A stretch of 64,000 bases of DNA from Bacteroidales bacterium (GCA_021647205.1 JAKIVD010000010.1:1-64000); one strand, 5' to 3'. Numbered from the stretch's first letter, positions 53,084 through 62,608 are shown. A program made the numbers and translations. Notes: generated by a model not told the origin, from the sequence alone.

Positions 53084-53916
53084 ACATCCCCGGCTGCAAT
53101 CAATGATTTTGCGTAGGTGTGCAGGGCTTTTGTGTCCATTGCCAACTTCTGTAGTTCATCCTGTTCTTTCAGCTTTTTAATTTCATCAGAACCGGGTAAT
53201 TGCTCAACATTCCCCAACTGTCCCAAATCATTGCCGCTCAGGTAAGGGCTTAAGCGGATGGAAGCGGGCAGGCTGTCCACACCAATTCCGAGGGTTGTCA
53301 GGGGCTTGGGAATGGTGAATTTGGCCGCGCCATTGGTGCGTGCATAGTAATCACCGCCCATCCGCGCAACCAGGTCTATTTTGTCAGGGTCGATGTTGCC
53401 CTTGCTGTCCAGAATATTTTCATCGAGATGAATGTGTACAATCTCACAGATGACAAGGTTTCCCGATCCGGGCTTCCCGCTGGTTTCGATTATTTCCCTC
53501 ACCCTGCATTCAAAGTGCAGTGGTGATTCCTTCACACGGAGGGGTTTGACCTTCAGCGAATCAATCGCCGTAAAGCCGGCTTTTTCAAACTCATTCACCC
53601 CCTTGGGGTATTCGGTACTGGAAAGGCTTACCTGATGGACCATGGGGTAACTAACAGCGTGAATGACGACTTCCGGAACTTCTTTCAGGTTGTCGAGGGT
53701 GTGTTTGGTGGTGTTGTCGCGCCCCCTCCTTGCCGGTGAAAAAATCAGCGTTGTGGGGTTGATCCCGAAAAGGTTGTAGAAACTAAAGGGGGATAAATTA
53801 GGCCTTCCTTCTTTGTTGATGGTACTGGCCAGCGCAATTGGCCGGGGGGCTACTCCGCCCTGCAAGAGTTTAAGAAGTTCTGGATTGGCGTATTCTTCGG
53901 GGTTTATTTGTTTCAT
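53044..53916 (-). CDS. Flavin reductase-like (flavoredoxin-type) FMN-binding protein
   Basis: 290 residues. N-terminal split-barrel FMN-binding domain (about 15-200): 'GGVAPRPIALASTINKEGRPNLSPFSFYN' in two motifs, 'ARRGRDNTTKHTLDNL' and 'HFECRVREI'. The C-terminal about 80 residues are helical. Cytoplasmic. Last gene of the tyrosine-degradation cluster (159 bp after fahA, same strand). Homologues are often found in this position in Bacteroidota, as I recall, but its step in the pathway is not established. No maleylacetoacetate isomerase is present, so a role around that step is a possibility and no more. Confidence 0.82.
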   Translation of the reverse strand: MKQINPEEYANPELLKLLQGGVAPRPIALASTINKEGRPNLSPFSFYNLFGINPTTLIFSPARRGRDNTTKHTLDNLKEVPEVVIHAVSYPMVHQVSLSSTEYPKGVNEFEKAGFTAIDSLKVKPLRVKESPLHFECRVREIIETSGKPGSGNLVICEIVHIHLDENILDSKGNIDPDKIDLVARMGGDYYARTNGAAKFTIPKPLTTLGIGVDSLPASIRLSPYLSGNDLGQLGNVEQLPGSDEIKKLKEQDELQKLAMDTKALHTYAKSLIAAGDVYGALIVLMLVES

Positions 53917-54075
53917 GTTTCTACTACTTAATTAGACTTGTAAAAAGTTATTTCGTTTTAACCTCTTTAAATTAAAAAACTAAAACTGTTTAGCGGCCCA
54001 TCCCCTCTTTGGAGGGGGGGCGGGCGATGAATCCGGGGAGTTAATACTTCAGGAAACCTGATAATTCAGGTACAT

Positions 54076-55353
54076 CTATTTAATTGCCGGCAACACCCTT
54101 GTAACAACTTCCCCAAACCCAATGCGGACATTGTTTTTCAGGGCATGTGCACGCATGACAATAGTGTCGTTGTCTTCGATAAATTTACGTTCCCCGCCTT
54201 CTTTTAGTTTGAGCGGCTTCGTTCCGCGCCAGCTTAATTCCATCATTGAGCCGTACGAACCAGCCGTTGGCCCTGATATTGTTCCCGAAGCGTACATGTC
54301 GCCGACATTAATGTTGCATCCATTTACTGTGTGGTGTGCCAGGTGCTGGGAAATGTTCCAGTACAGGTATTTGTAATTTGATTTACAGACCGTCGTTTCT
54401 TCGCAACCTTCCGGCTGAATGCCGACTTCGAGCTGTATGTCGAAATTCCTGTTTCCTGTAAATTGAAGGTAGGGCAATACTTTGGGTTCCTGTAAGGGCC
54501 CTGCTACCCTGAAGGGTTCGAGGGCCTCAAGCGTAACTATCCAGGGTGAAACCACCGAACCGAAATTCTTTCCAAGAAAAGGGCCTAATGGGACGTATTC
54601 CCAGGTTTGGATATCGCGGGCTGACAAGTCGTTGAACAACAGCATGCCAAAGATGTGTTCTTCCGCTTTTTCGGTGGTGATGCGGGCGCCCAGTTTAGTC
54701 CCTTTTCCCGTAATAAAGGCCATTTCCAGTTCGAAGTCGAAAAGGCGGGTCGGGCCAAATTCGGGTACATCCGATCCGGGTGGTTTGCGTTGCCCTTTGG
54801 GGCGATGAATACCGGTTCCGGAAACCACGATGGATGATGCCCGTCCGTGGTAGCCTACCGGCAGGTGTTTCCAGTTGGGACTCAGTGCATTTTTCGGATC
54901 GCGGATCATGGTGCCGATGTTGGTGGCATGCTCAATACTGGAATAAAAATCGGTGTAATCGCCCACTTCGACCGGCATCATCATTTCGACCCCCTTAACA
55001 GGCAGTACGGCATGTTTGCAGGCTTCCGTATTGCTGTGCAGTTCCTGATTGTCCTTATTGAACAAATCGGAAAGCCGTTGCCTTACAGCATTGGTAAGGG
55101 GTTTGCCCAGTGCAATAAAGTCGTTCAGCACGGGCGCATAAAATACACCGTAATTGTCGATGTCTAATTCATCAAAGAACCCGTTGTCAGCGAGTACCGA
55201 CAAGTCAATAACCGTCTCCCCCACCCTTGTAACAGGACGGGGAGTTTTGCCTTGTGGTTTTGCAATTCCAAAAGGGATATTTTGAATGGGGAAATCGCTG
55301 TCGGGTGGAACAGGTATCCAGGAGCTTAAAGCGGGATTATTTGCGTTTATCAT
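54076..55353 (-). CDS. fahA: Fumarylacetoacetase
   Basis: 425 residues, the normal length. Last step of tyrosine degradation: fumarylacetoacetate to fumarate and acetoacetate. N-terminal FAA_hydrolase_N domain (about 20-115) and catalytic domain (about 120-415). Metal and active-site motifs are visible: 'DYTDFYSSIEHATNIGTMIR' (Asp, His), 'PVGYHGRASSIVVSGT', 'ELEMAFITG', 'NDLSARDIQTWEYVPLGPFL' and 'GDMYASGTISG'. Cytoplasmic. Third in the order hmgA-hppD-fahA-flavin reductase, 89 bp after hppD. Confidence 0.95.
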   Translation of the reverse strand: MINANNPALSSWIPVPPDSDFPIQNIPFGIAKPQGKTPRPVTRVGETVIDLSVLADNGFFDELDIDNYGVFYAPVLNDFIALGKPLTNAVRQRLSDLFNKDNQELHSNTEACKHAVLPVKGVEMMMPVEVGDYTDFYSSIEHATNIGTMIRDPKNALSPNWKHLPVGYHGRASSIVVSGTGIHRPKGQRKPPGSDVPEFGPTRLFDFELEMAFITGKGTKLGARITTEKAEEHIFGMLLFNDLSARDIQTWEYVPLGPFLGKNFGSVVSPWIVTLEALEPFRVAGPLQEPKVLPYLQFTGNRNFDIQLEVGIQPEGCEETTVCKSNYKYLYWNISQHLAHHTVNGCNINVGDMYASGTISGPTAGSYGSMMELSWRGTKPLKLKEGGERKFIEDNDTIVMRAHALKNNVRIGFGEVVTRVLPAIK

Positions 55354-55442
55354 TTTAATGATTTTTGGAAAATTGTATTGTGGTTTTTAGATCTGACGCT
55401 TCCAGGTCCGTAGGGATGCCGGAAGGTCTTACATCAAACATC

Positions 55443-56543
55443 CTAAAGCGTTCCCCGGCTTTCCTGTTCCAGTTCGATGGACTCGAACAGGGCCTGGAAG
55501 TTTCCTTTTCCAAAGGATTTTGCACCTTTGCGCTGGATAATTTCAAAAAAGAAAGTCGGGCGGTCCTCAACGGGTTTGGTGAAGAGTTGCAACAAGTAGC
55601 CTTCATCATCGCGATCGATAAGAATGCGGTGCTTTTTGAGCACCTCCATGTCCTCCTCGATTTTTCCGACGCGTTGGGTTACCGTATTGTAATACTCATC
55701 GGGCACGTGTAAGAAATCGACACCCCTTGCCCGTAAAGCATCAATTGTTTTCACGATATTGTCGGTAGCCACGGCAACGTGTTGCGGGCCTGGCCCGCCG
55801 TAAAAATCAAGATATTCTTCCACTTGTGATTTTTTCTTTCCTTTGGCGGGCTCGTTGATGGGAAATTTGATCCACATGTTATCGCTGGCCATCACCTTGC
55901 TTTTCAGGGCTGTGTATTCGGTAGAGATATCTTTGTCGTCGAAAGAAATCAATTGCTCAAAACCAAAAACATCTTTGTAAAAACCGGCAATGGTATCCAT
56001 TTCGTTCCAGCCTACATTACCAACAATATGGTCAACATACATAAGCCCTGTTTCTTCGGGACGGTAATCGGGTTCCCATTTTACAAAACCGGGAAGAAAA
56101 ACACCCTTGTAGTTCTTGCGTTCCACAAATACGTGAACCGTATCGCCGTATGTGTGAATCCCGGAGAGCACTACTTCACCGTTTTCATCCGTGAGGGTGT
56201 GGGGTTCCTGATATGGTCTGGCACCTTTTTCAGTTGTTGTACGAAAAGAGGCTTCCGCATCATCAACACCGAGTGCAATAACTTTGATGCCGTCGCCATG
56301 TAGTTTGTGGTGTTCTGCGACCGGTGAATCCGGAGTGAGGGCGGCCGTCAATACAAAAACTATTTTATTTTGTTTTACAACATAAGAAGTCCTGTCTTTC
56401 AGCCCGGTTTCAAGGCCGGCATAAGCCAAGGGCTGAAAGCCAAAGGCAGATTGATAATAGTGTGCGGCCTGCTTGGCATTTCCCACATAAAATTCAACAT
56501 AATCGGTCCCGTTAATGGGCAGGGATTTGGTATTACTTTCCAT
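55443..56543 (-). CDS. hppD: 4-hydroxyphenylpyruvate dioxygenase
   Basis: 366 residues. Fe(II)/O2 enzyme turning 4-hydroxyphenylpyruvate into homogentisate. Two VOC-type halves: N-terminal about 12-150 and catalytic about 165-355. Iron ligands are visible as His in 'MYVDHIVGNV', His in 'GPQHVAVATD' and Glu in 'TFFFEIIQRKGAKSFGKGNF'. It ends in the family's usual 'LFESIELEQESRGTL'. Complete. Second gene of the cluster, 141 bp after hmgA. Confidence 0.95.
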   Translation of the reverse strand: MESNTKSLPINGTDYVEFYVGNAKQAAHYYQSAFGFQPLAYAGLETGLKDRTSYVVKQNKIVFVLTAALTPDSPVAEHHKLHGDGIKVIALGVDDAEASFRTTTEKGARPYQEPHTLTDENGEVVLSGIHTYGDTVHVFVERKNYKGVFLPGFVKWEPDYRPEETGLMYVDHIVGNVGWNEMDTIAGFYKDVFGFEQLISFDDKDISTEYTALKSKVMASDNMWIKFPINEPAKGKKKSQVEEYLDFYGGPGPQHVAVATDNIVKTIDALRARGVDFLHVPDEYYNTVTQRVGKIEEDMEVLKKHRILIDRDDEGYLLQLFTKPVEDRPTFFFEIIQRKGAKSFGKGNFQALFESIELEQESRGTL

Positions 56544-56684
56544 TTTATTTTTTGTTTTAGTATTCTGTTATTCTGGTCATTTGCCCTGTGGGCACCATTT
56601 CATGGACATTTGCCTGCTGCGCCATTTAACGTCATTTGGTTGTGGCGACATTTTTTTGTTATTTGTGGCAGCGACAATTTATTG

Positions 56685-57845
56685 CTATTTAAGTATCCAA
56701 CTTTTGTAGTAACCGCGATCTTCAATTTGCATAGCGGCTTTGGTCATTTTTAGGGGTTTGAAAGTATCCACCATCACAGCAAATTCTTTTGTTTCTTTTT
56801 TTCCCACACTCCTTTCGATTGCGCCGGGATGCGGGCCATGCGCCAGTCCGATGGGGTGCAGCGTAATCTGGCCGCGGCCAATGTTGTTGCGGCTCATAAA
56901 ATCACCGTCCACATAATACAATACTTCATCCGAATCCACATTGCTGTGGTGGTAGGGTGCCGGAATGGCATCGGGATGGTAATCGTATAAACGCGGGACG
57001 AAAGCACAGGTTACCATCGCCGGTGTTTCAAAAGTCTGGTGGATGGGTGGTGGCTGGTGGATGCGGCCTGTAATGGGTTCAAAATCGTAAATTGACAAAG
57101 CATAAGGGTAAACATGCCCGTCCCAGCCAACCGCATCAAAAGGATGTGTGGCATAATGGTAAGGATAGATTTGATCGCTGTTTTTAATCTTCACCAGAAA
57201 ATCCCCCTTTTCAATGTGTGCGTCCAATTCTTCGGGAACTTTGATATCACGTTCATAAAATGGTGAATGTTCGAGCAGTTGTCCTGAATTGTTCATGTAA
57301 CGTTTGGGAAAGTTCAGCGGATGAAAAGACTCGACAATAAACAGCCGGTTGTTTTCATCTTTGAAATCGATCTGGTAAATCGTCCCGCGCGGGATAACAA
57401 GGTGGTCGCCTTTTACGAAAGGTAACAGGCCAAAGACTGTTTTTAAAACTCCTTTGCCCTCGTGCACAAAAATCATTTCGTCGGCCTGGGCATTCTTGTA
57501 GAAGTAATCTTTCATGGAAGATTTTGGTGCAGCAAGGCTCAGGTAAACGTCATCGTTGAAAAGCACAATTTTCCTGCTTTCCAGGAAGTCGGGTTCCGGT
57601 CTTACTTCAAAGCCTTTGAACGAACGGCATTGCAGGTTTTTTTGGATGGCGGTTTCCGGTGCTGCCGAATAAGGCTCATCAATCTTAAGCACCTGCGTCG
57701 GGGGGTATTCGTGGTAAACAATAGAATAGATATCAGAAAACCCGGCAGTGGAAACCACTTCTTCGGCGTACAGGCTGCCGTCCGGTTTTTTAAATACAAT
57801 GTGTCGTTTTGCGGGGACTTTCCCGCGGCGGAGGTAATGCGGCAT
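56685..57845 (-). CDS. hmgA: Homogentisate 1,2-dioxygenase
   Basis: 386 residues, the shorter bacterial form. Opens the aromatic ring of homogentisate to maleylacetoacetate. Cupin fold with iron site in the C-terminal half: 'YHHSNVDSDEVLYYVDGDFM' (His, Glu) and 'HPIGLAHGPHPGA' (His). N-terminal 'MPHYLRRGKVPAKRH' and 'YHEYPPTQV' are typical of this branch. A -7 element TATCTTTG (57882-57875) lies 29 bases upstream, so this is probably the promoter-proximal gene of the four-gene cluster. Confidence 0.93.
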   Translation of the reverse strand: MPHYLRRGKVPAKRHIVFKKPDGSLYAEEVVSTAGFSDIYSIVYHEYPPTQVLKIDEPYSAAPETAIQKNLQCRSFKGFEVRPEPDFLESRKIVLFNDDVYLSLAAPKSSMKDYFYKNAQADEMIFVHEGKGVLKTVFGLLPFVKGDHLVIPRGTIYQIDFKDENNRLFIVESFHPLNFPKRYMNNSGQLLEHSPFYERDIKVPEELDAHIEKGDFLVKIKNSDQIYPYHYATHPFDAVGWDGHVYPYALSIYDFEPITGRIHQPPPIHQTFETPAMVTCAFVPRLYDYHPDAIPAPYHHSNVDSDEVLYYVDGDFMSRNNIGRGQITLHPIGLAHGPHPGAIERSVGKKETKEFAVMVDTFKPLKMTKAAMQIEDRGYYKSWILK

Positions 57846-57874
57846 TTTTATCTGGATTAATTATAAATTGCGCG

Positions 57875-57882
57875 CAAAGATA
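57875..57882 (-). promoter_or_regulatory. -7 element TATCTTTG for the tyrosine-degradation cluster
   Basis: Minus-strand match to TAnnTTTG, 29 bases before the hmgA ATG. No good -33 box is seen, which could mean the promoter needs an activator. Confidence 0.45.
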
Positions 57883-57962
57883 AAAATTAGTTTGGAGATT
57901 CATCTGCCCTCAGGGAAATGCCTGCTGAAAAAAGAAAATTGAAAAGTGTGCGGCGCAGCTTT

Positions 57963-58733
57963 CTAAAACCTGAACCCGATCTGTACCATATACCTCAGGC
58001 CAAACCCCATGCTGACATTCACACCGCTTGTTGAAATTTCCCCATCATTTACCAACTGCTCAAATCCGGGAACTGATTTAGAAAGTATGTCGTAAATTGC
58101 TTTCAGGTATTCATCCTCGCTATCGATATCCAATTCACCACCGAGTGTAAACTTTTTTGCATACAACGACAAAGAAGGCCCCAAAAAAATCAGGTCGATG
58201 GTCATGCGGTCCTTCCAAAGGACAAACTGGTAACCCAGTTCAAGGCCGGCATTGAATATGTTGAGCCTGGCACCAAATTGGATATTCCCCTGAATGACCG
58301 CACTGTTAATGACAGTAATGTCATTTTCGAACCGGTAGTGATAATAGGAAGCAAAGATTCCCCAATACAATCCATCCGGAGCCGTTTTTTTATTTCGGTT
58401 CTTAAAGTAATAACGGTAATCCCCGGAAAAGGAAAGCCCTCCTTTATTCCTGGAGCCCTGGATGTTCAGGCTGTCAACCATGCCGGTAAACAAAGCAGGC
58501 AATTCAAAATAACCGGTATTTACCGAAAACGACCTGTAGGGGGACAAGATTCTTTCGTATCCTATGTTAACGTTCTTTTTGCTCCATAAAACAAAAGGTG
58601 TCAGGTTCCATTTAATTACGTTTTTGCGGAATTTTACCGAGTCAGGAAAGGCGTGATCTTCCTGGGCACCGGCAGAACCTGTTAAAAAAATCATCCCAAT
58701 AAGGACGCTCGTGGTGAAGAGTAACTTTTTCAT
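57963..58733 (-). CDS. Outer-membrane beta-barrel protein (DUF3575-like)
   Basis: 256 residues with a signal peptide (MKKLLFTTSVLIGMIFLTGSAGAQ). The mature start 'KNVIKWNLTPFVLWSKKNVNIGYERIL' resembles DUF3575 barrels ('KtNlly..t...N.g.E..l..'). Strands follow: 'GDYRYYF', 'GLYWGIFASYYHYRF' and 'GLELGYQFVLWKDRMTIDLIFLGP'. It ends 'MGFGLRYMVQIGFRF' with the terminal Phe used in barrel assembly. An acidic loop (about 190-225) faces outward or inward. Function unknown. No sign of an operon with hmgA. Confidence 0.8.
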   Translation of the reverse strand: MKKLLFTTSVLIGMIFLTGSAGAQEDHAFPDSVKFRKNVIKWNLTPFVLWSKKNVNIGYERILSPYRSFSVNTGYFELPALFTGMVDSLNIQGSRNKGGLSFSGDYRYYFKNRNKKTAPDGLYWGIFASYYHYRFENDITVINSAVIQGNIQFGARLNIFNAGLELGYQFVLWKDRMTIDLIFLGPSLSLYAKKFTLGGELDIDSEDEYLKAIYDILSKSVPGFEQLVNDGEISTSGVNVSMGFGLRYMVQIGFRF

Positions 58734-58810
58734 GGGTATATCTGATTAAAACCCGAAAAGCTTATTAAAGTCCAGCTTATAATACTGACTTCCCGGATAT
58801 TCGTTGCTTG

Positions 58811-61243
58811 TTAAAAGTTCATACTATATTGCAAAGTTACATTTCTCATTGGTTCTGCTTTTAATGGCCGCAACGAATACCGGCGGTTAAAAATGTTATC
58901 GGAGATAAGAGCAAGTTTATGATGCGTGGCAAATGAATAGCTTATGCGCATGTCGACAATAGTGTTGCCGTTGTTGTGGTTGTAAAAATAGTTTTTGTAT
59001 AAAATGGGCTGAAGTGTCCCGCCCGAGCCAACGGTGGCATCTTCGAAGTCGAAAATAGCCTTGTCCATGTTTTCTATTTTACTAAAAAATTTCAGGCTTA
59101 GGCCGAAGGCAAATGACCGGTAAATAAACTCGACATCCATTTTTACTGTGTGCAAAGAGCGGTACTTCAATATTTGCCTGCCGGGATCAACGCTGGTAGA
59201 ATTGTAGCTAAATTCGTTGTTGCCACCAGGGTTGTTGTCGTAAGCAAAAACCAGGTCGGGTTCTAGCGCAATAGGCAGCGTATACGTATAGCCGAACATG
59301 GTATTCAAACCGAAGCCACCGGGCAGTTTTGCCTGTCCGTTCAGGGAAATATCCACACCAGTTACTTTGCTCCTTCCCGTGTTGACAAATCTAAAACCAT
59401 AATTCGGGCTTACCGAAGGTGTGCCCCAAAACCCAAAAAGATATTCGATGGTGTTGTTGTATTGCTGGTAGAACACTGCCATATCAAAGTAGCCGTAGAA
59501 GGTGGCAAACTTAAAGCCTTGTTTTACACCGACTTCAGCATTCCAGCTTGTTTCAGGAAGCAAATCAGCATTATTAAAAACGCCAAAACTACCAATTGTT
59601 GTGCGGATATAGCGCTCGGTAATCGTCGGGAAGCGGTAGCCCTGCCCCAATGAAGCACGGAGATAAGTTTCCTGCAGCATTTTTAAGGATGCCCCGAAAC
59701 GGAAAACAGGTTTTGTGTCGCGGATAGAATCGTTGAGGCGAAAATGTTCGATACGCATCCCGGCAGAAAGGTTAACCGAATTTGCAATTTTCTTTTCAAA
59801 TTCCATGTAGGCCGACATGTTCCAGATCGTATTGTCGGGAGATCCGGAAGCATCGTACATATTGGAATGAGAGGCCGTAAACTGGCTTGAGAGCCCCCCG
59901 ATAAACTGTAAATTCCCAATATTCGAGAATGTTTTGTTGAAGCGATAGTTGTTGTAAATCATCAAAACCCTGTTCGACTGGTTGTTGTTTGCCTGCACAT
60001 CGCTGTACAAAATACGGTTTGAGAAATTATGGCTCACCCCTATACCGGCATAGAAATTCACAAAAGGGTCGAAATACATGGTAAGGGTATTGGCCAACAG
60101 CACTGCCCCCGGGTAAGCACGGTAGAAGCCTGCCGTATCATTTAACCAGGCAAACACGGTACTTTGCTTTTTTTGCATGATGTTGCCATTGAGGCCGAAA
60201 TCGAGGCCTTCCTTTTTCTTTGACCGCCTGCGGAGGTTGAAGTTGATGCGGGCCCTCCTGTTGGCCATGTCTTTGTCGCTGATGGAGTCTCCCGGATTAG
60301 AAACATAGGGGCCTGGTATTGGTGCGCCAATATAGCTTTGGTCTGCCAGATAAATTCCACCGACAACCAGGTCGGTGGAGCCGTCGCCCAGTTGCTGCGA
60401 ATGCAGGAAACTGGCGCCTCCCAGCAGGCTTGGCCCATTCCACCACTTGCTGGCCGGTGCGCGCGGGGCGGTATAAAACCCACCAAAAACCTGTATCTTG
60501 GTTAGCGGTTTGGTGCCGGGGAATTCGGTGCGGATATAAATGGCACCACTCAGGGCTGCCGACCCGGATAAAACCGAAGAAGCCCCTTTTACAACTTCAA
60601 TTTGTTTGATGTTTTCGACCGGGATTAGCGACCAGTCGGGCTTGCCAGCATCCCCTGCGGTAATGGGCAGGTCATCGATAAATACGGCCACTTTACTCCC
60701 GACGCCGAAGGTGAAACCACTGCCCCCCCTGATTTGGGGCTCTTCATCAAGGATGGTAACCCCGGGAGTCAGGTCAAGAATGGTTTCAACTGAACGGGTG
60801 TTCCGGGCTTCAATCAGCCGGGGTTTGATTATTTCGATGGATACCGTTTGGTCTTCAAGCGGTTTTTCAAACTTTCCCGCTTTGACCACTACTTCTTTGA
60901 ACTGTGTGCTAAACGGCTCCATCACAATATCAAGCCAGGTTGTCGAATCAGCAACAATGTTCAGGGGGATGTTTTGAGTTTTCATTCCCGTAAAGGAAAT
61001 TGTAAAAACAGTTTCCCCGGCAGGGACGGAAAGTGAAAAATAGCCATTGAAATCGGAAACCGCACCCAGTGACATGTTTTTTTTGACGTAGATGTTCGCA
61101 CCAACAAGCGTCTCGCCACTTGCTTTCTCGGTTATCCTTCCTGAAAAGATGCCGCGACTTTGTGCCTCGGAAAACAAAGTGCTCAAGAGAAATATCAGCA
61201 CAACAGCTGTATTTCTGAATATTTGAAAGTTATACCGAAACAT
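58811..61243 (-). CDS. TonB-dependent outer-membrane receptor
   Basis: 810 residues from the ATG at 61243; the frame opens 15 codons earlier, but the signal peptide 'IFRNTAVVLIFLLSTLFSEAQ' fits this start. Order: CarboxypepD_reg-like domain (about 30-115, 'GRITEKASGETLVGANIYVK'); plug (about 125-235, 'ILDLTPGVTILDEEPQIRGG' and 'VAVFIDDLPI'); and a 22-strand barrel to the end (...'NVTLQYSMNF', terminal Phe). It lacks a SusD partner, so it looks like a siderophore, vitamin or metal receptor rather than a SusC-type glycan receptor. Co-transcribed with the upstream T9SS cargo gene (55 bp gap). Confidence 0.9.
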   Translation of the reverse strand: MFRYNFQIFRNTAVVLIFLLSTLFSEAQSRGIFSGRITEKASGETLVGANIYVKKNMSLGAVSDFNGYFSLSVPAGETVFTISFTGMKTQNIPLNIVADSTTWLDIVMEPFSTQFKEVVVKAGKFEKPLEDQTVSIEIIKPRLIEARNTRSVETILDLTPGVTILDEEPQIRGGSGFTFGVGSKVAVFIDDLPITAGDAGKPDWSLIPVENIKQIEVVKGASSVLSGSAALSGAIYIRTEFPGTKPLTKIQVFGGFYTAPRAPASKWWNGPSLLGGASFLHSQQLGDGSTDLVVGGIYLADQSYIGAPIPGPYVSNPGDSISDKDMANRRARINFNLRRRSKKKEGLDFGLNGNIMQKKQSTVFAWLNDTAGFYRAYPGAVLLANTLTMYFDPFVNFYAGIGVSHNFSNRILYSDVQANNNQSNRVLMIYNNYRFNKTFSNIGNLQFIGGLSSQFTASHSNMYDASGSPDNTIWNMSAYMEFEKKIANSVNLSAGMRIEHFRLNDSIRDTKPVFRFGASLKMLQETYLRASLGQGYRFPTITERYIRTTIGSFGVFNNADLLPETSWNAEVGVKQGFKFATFYGYFDMAVFYQQYNNTIEYLFGFWGTPSVSPNYGFRFVNTGRSKVTGVDISLNGQAKLPGGFGLNTMFGYTYTLPIALEPDLVFAYDNNPGGNNEFSYNSTSVDPGRQILKYRSLHTVKMDVEFIYRSFAFGLSLKFFSKIENMDKAIFDFEDATVGSGGTLQPILYKNYFYNHNNGNTIVDMRISYSFATHHKLALISDNIFNRRYSLRPLKAEPMRNVTLQYSMNF

Positions 61244-61298
61244 AGAAGAAATTACTTTTTGTTTCTGAAACTTGTTTCCGAAAAGCAATTGGGAAGGG

Positions 61299-62234
61299 CT
61301 ATTGAACCAGAACTTTTTTAGCGAATGTACTGCCCGCCGCCGAAATGCTTGCTATGTAGATTCCATCAGGCAGGTTAATCAGGAAACGATTGGACACTTG
61401 CGTTTCAATTTGCTTCTCGTAAACAACACGTCCCACCAGGTCGGTTAAGCGGAGTTGCGCCGTTTGCCGGTGTGCACCGCTGAGGTTAACATTGAGTGCG
61501 CCATAAGTATAGAACACCTGAAAGTTATCTGCGGTAAAGTCATCAATACCGGTCGGGTAAATCATTTCCACATCATCAAACCAGGCTTCACTACCGCCAA
61601 TGGCTTCTGTGCCATTTCCTGAGTATAGGATAGCCAGCAAGTATTCGGGCTGCACATCTTTTTCATATACAAAGGGTACTGAAAAGCGGGTCCATTCGGT
61701 GACAGTTTCACCGGGCAAATTCAGCATGGCTTCGGCAACAATATTGCTTTCATCACCGGGCAATTGCTGATAGCCCGTGTGCAACACCACCCTGACGGCG
61801 GGGTGGTCATCTGTCATGGGGTTTGCTTTGTACCATCCAACCACGCTGTCAGGCCGACCTGTAAAAGGTGTGTTCCATTGATCATCATCCAGATCGGTAA
61901 AGACAAAGCCTGAATCGGGGGTCATGCTTGCATGAACGCGCCCATTGGTAATCGTTCCTGTGGCAACAATACCGAAAACAGCAAAGTTGTGTAAATACAG
62001 CGAGTAGTTTCCGGAGTGGGCATCCTCGCTTTTTCCCCAAACAACGGGGGCCAGGTCGTTTAAATCAGGACGATCTGAGGTTTTGATGGAACTCCAATTG
62101 ACCGGTTCCATTAAATTGGGCCCCAGACCTACTTCCTCCCAGTCTTCAAATCCGGGGTTCTGAAACTGTTGTTGTGCCATCAGTCCCATTGCCATGAACC
62201 ATACGAAAGTGATGCTCAGTAAATGTTTACACAT
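61299..62234 (-). CDS. T9SS type A cargo protein with PCMD-like domain
   Basis: 311 residues. Signal peptide (MCKHLLSITFVWFMAMGLMAQ), then a beta-jelly-roll-like domain (about 22-230) beginning 'NPGFEDWEEVG' and containing 'VGWYKANPMTDDHPAVRVVL', 'TEWTRFSVPFVYE' and 'EAWFDDVEMIY'. This pattern resembles the putative carbohydrate-binding PCMD domain. The C-terminal about 75 residues form a type A sorting tail ('LRLTDLVGRVVYEKQIE', 'LPDGIYIASISA', ending KKVLVQ). Probably secreted by T9SS and surface bound. Directly upstream of the TonB receptor, suggesting a ligand-capture pair (inference). Confidence 0.82.
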   Translation of the reverse strand: MCKHLLSITFVWFMAMGLMAQQQFQNPGFEDWEEVGLGPNLMEPVNWSSIKTSDRPDLNDLAPVVWGKSEDAHSGNYSLYLHNFAVFGIVATGTITNGRVHASMTPDSGFVFTDLDDDQWNTPFTGRPDSVVGWYKANPMTDDHPAVRVVLHTGYQQLPGDESNIVAEAMLNLPGETVTEWTRFSVPFVYEKDVQPEYLLAILYSGNGTEAIGGSEAWFDDVEMIYPTGIDDFTADNFQVFYTYGALNVNLSGAHRQTAQLRLTDLVGRVVYEKQIETQVSNRFLINLPDGIYIASISAAGSTFAKKVLVQ

Positions 62235-62419
62235 AATTTAAGGTTTTGATGAATGTTTTTTCCTGCTTGTAAAAGTAGAAAAAATCCGGGATACCCGTAA
62301 CTTCACATCAGATATTTGTGTGGTCGTGGCCGGGCTGTGGTGCAGCGAAATGCGCTTGCATGTAATAAGAAGCGCTATTCGCCATTGTCTGCTTATATGG
62401 CAAATTTGTAAATGAATAG

Positions 62420-62450
62420 AAAAAGGGCCTGAATATTCAGACCCTTTTTT
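62420..62450 (-). terminator. Rho-independent terminator after tRNA-Arg
   Basis: Near-perfect stem AAAAAGGGcCTGAA / TTCAGaCCCTTTTT with a 2-base centre (62420-62450). On the minus strand the U run follows the hairpin, 51 bases beyond the tRNA 3' end. The A/T-rich ends make it bidirectional in shape. Confidence 0.85.
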
Positions 62451-62500
62451 ACATCCAGATTTTGAGAGTATTGCTACACAGTATGTTAACACTGTTTTAG

Positions 62501-62572
62501 TGACCCTACCGGGATTCGAACCCAGATCATGAGAACCGGAATCTCACATTCTATCCATTGAACTATAGGGCC
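62501..62572 (-). tRNA. tRNA-Arg (anticodon CCG)
   Basis: 72 nt, cloverleaf checked by hand. Acceptor GGCCCTA/TAGGGTC (one G-U), D arm starting TAGTTCAATGGATAGAAT, anticodon stem TGAGA/TCTCA enclosing TTCCGGT with CCG at positions 34-36, a short 4-nt variable loop, and T arm CTGGG-TTCGAAT-CCCGG. Discriminator A; no CCA encoded. It reads CGG codons. 36 bp downstream of the tmRNA on the same strand, probably one transcript. Confidence 0.93.
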
Positions 62573-62608
62573 GGGGTGGATTTTAGATCAAACAACTAAA
62601 ATCCAAAG

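Noticed and set aside
54482-54808. Open frames antisense to fahA, hppD and hmgA
   Set aside because: They mirror strongly conserved enzyme genes and have no recognisable domains or start signals.
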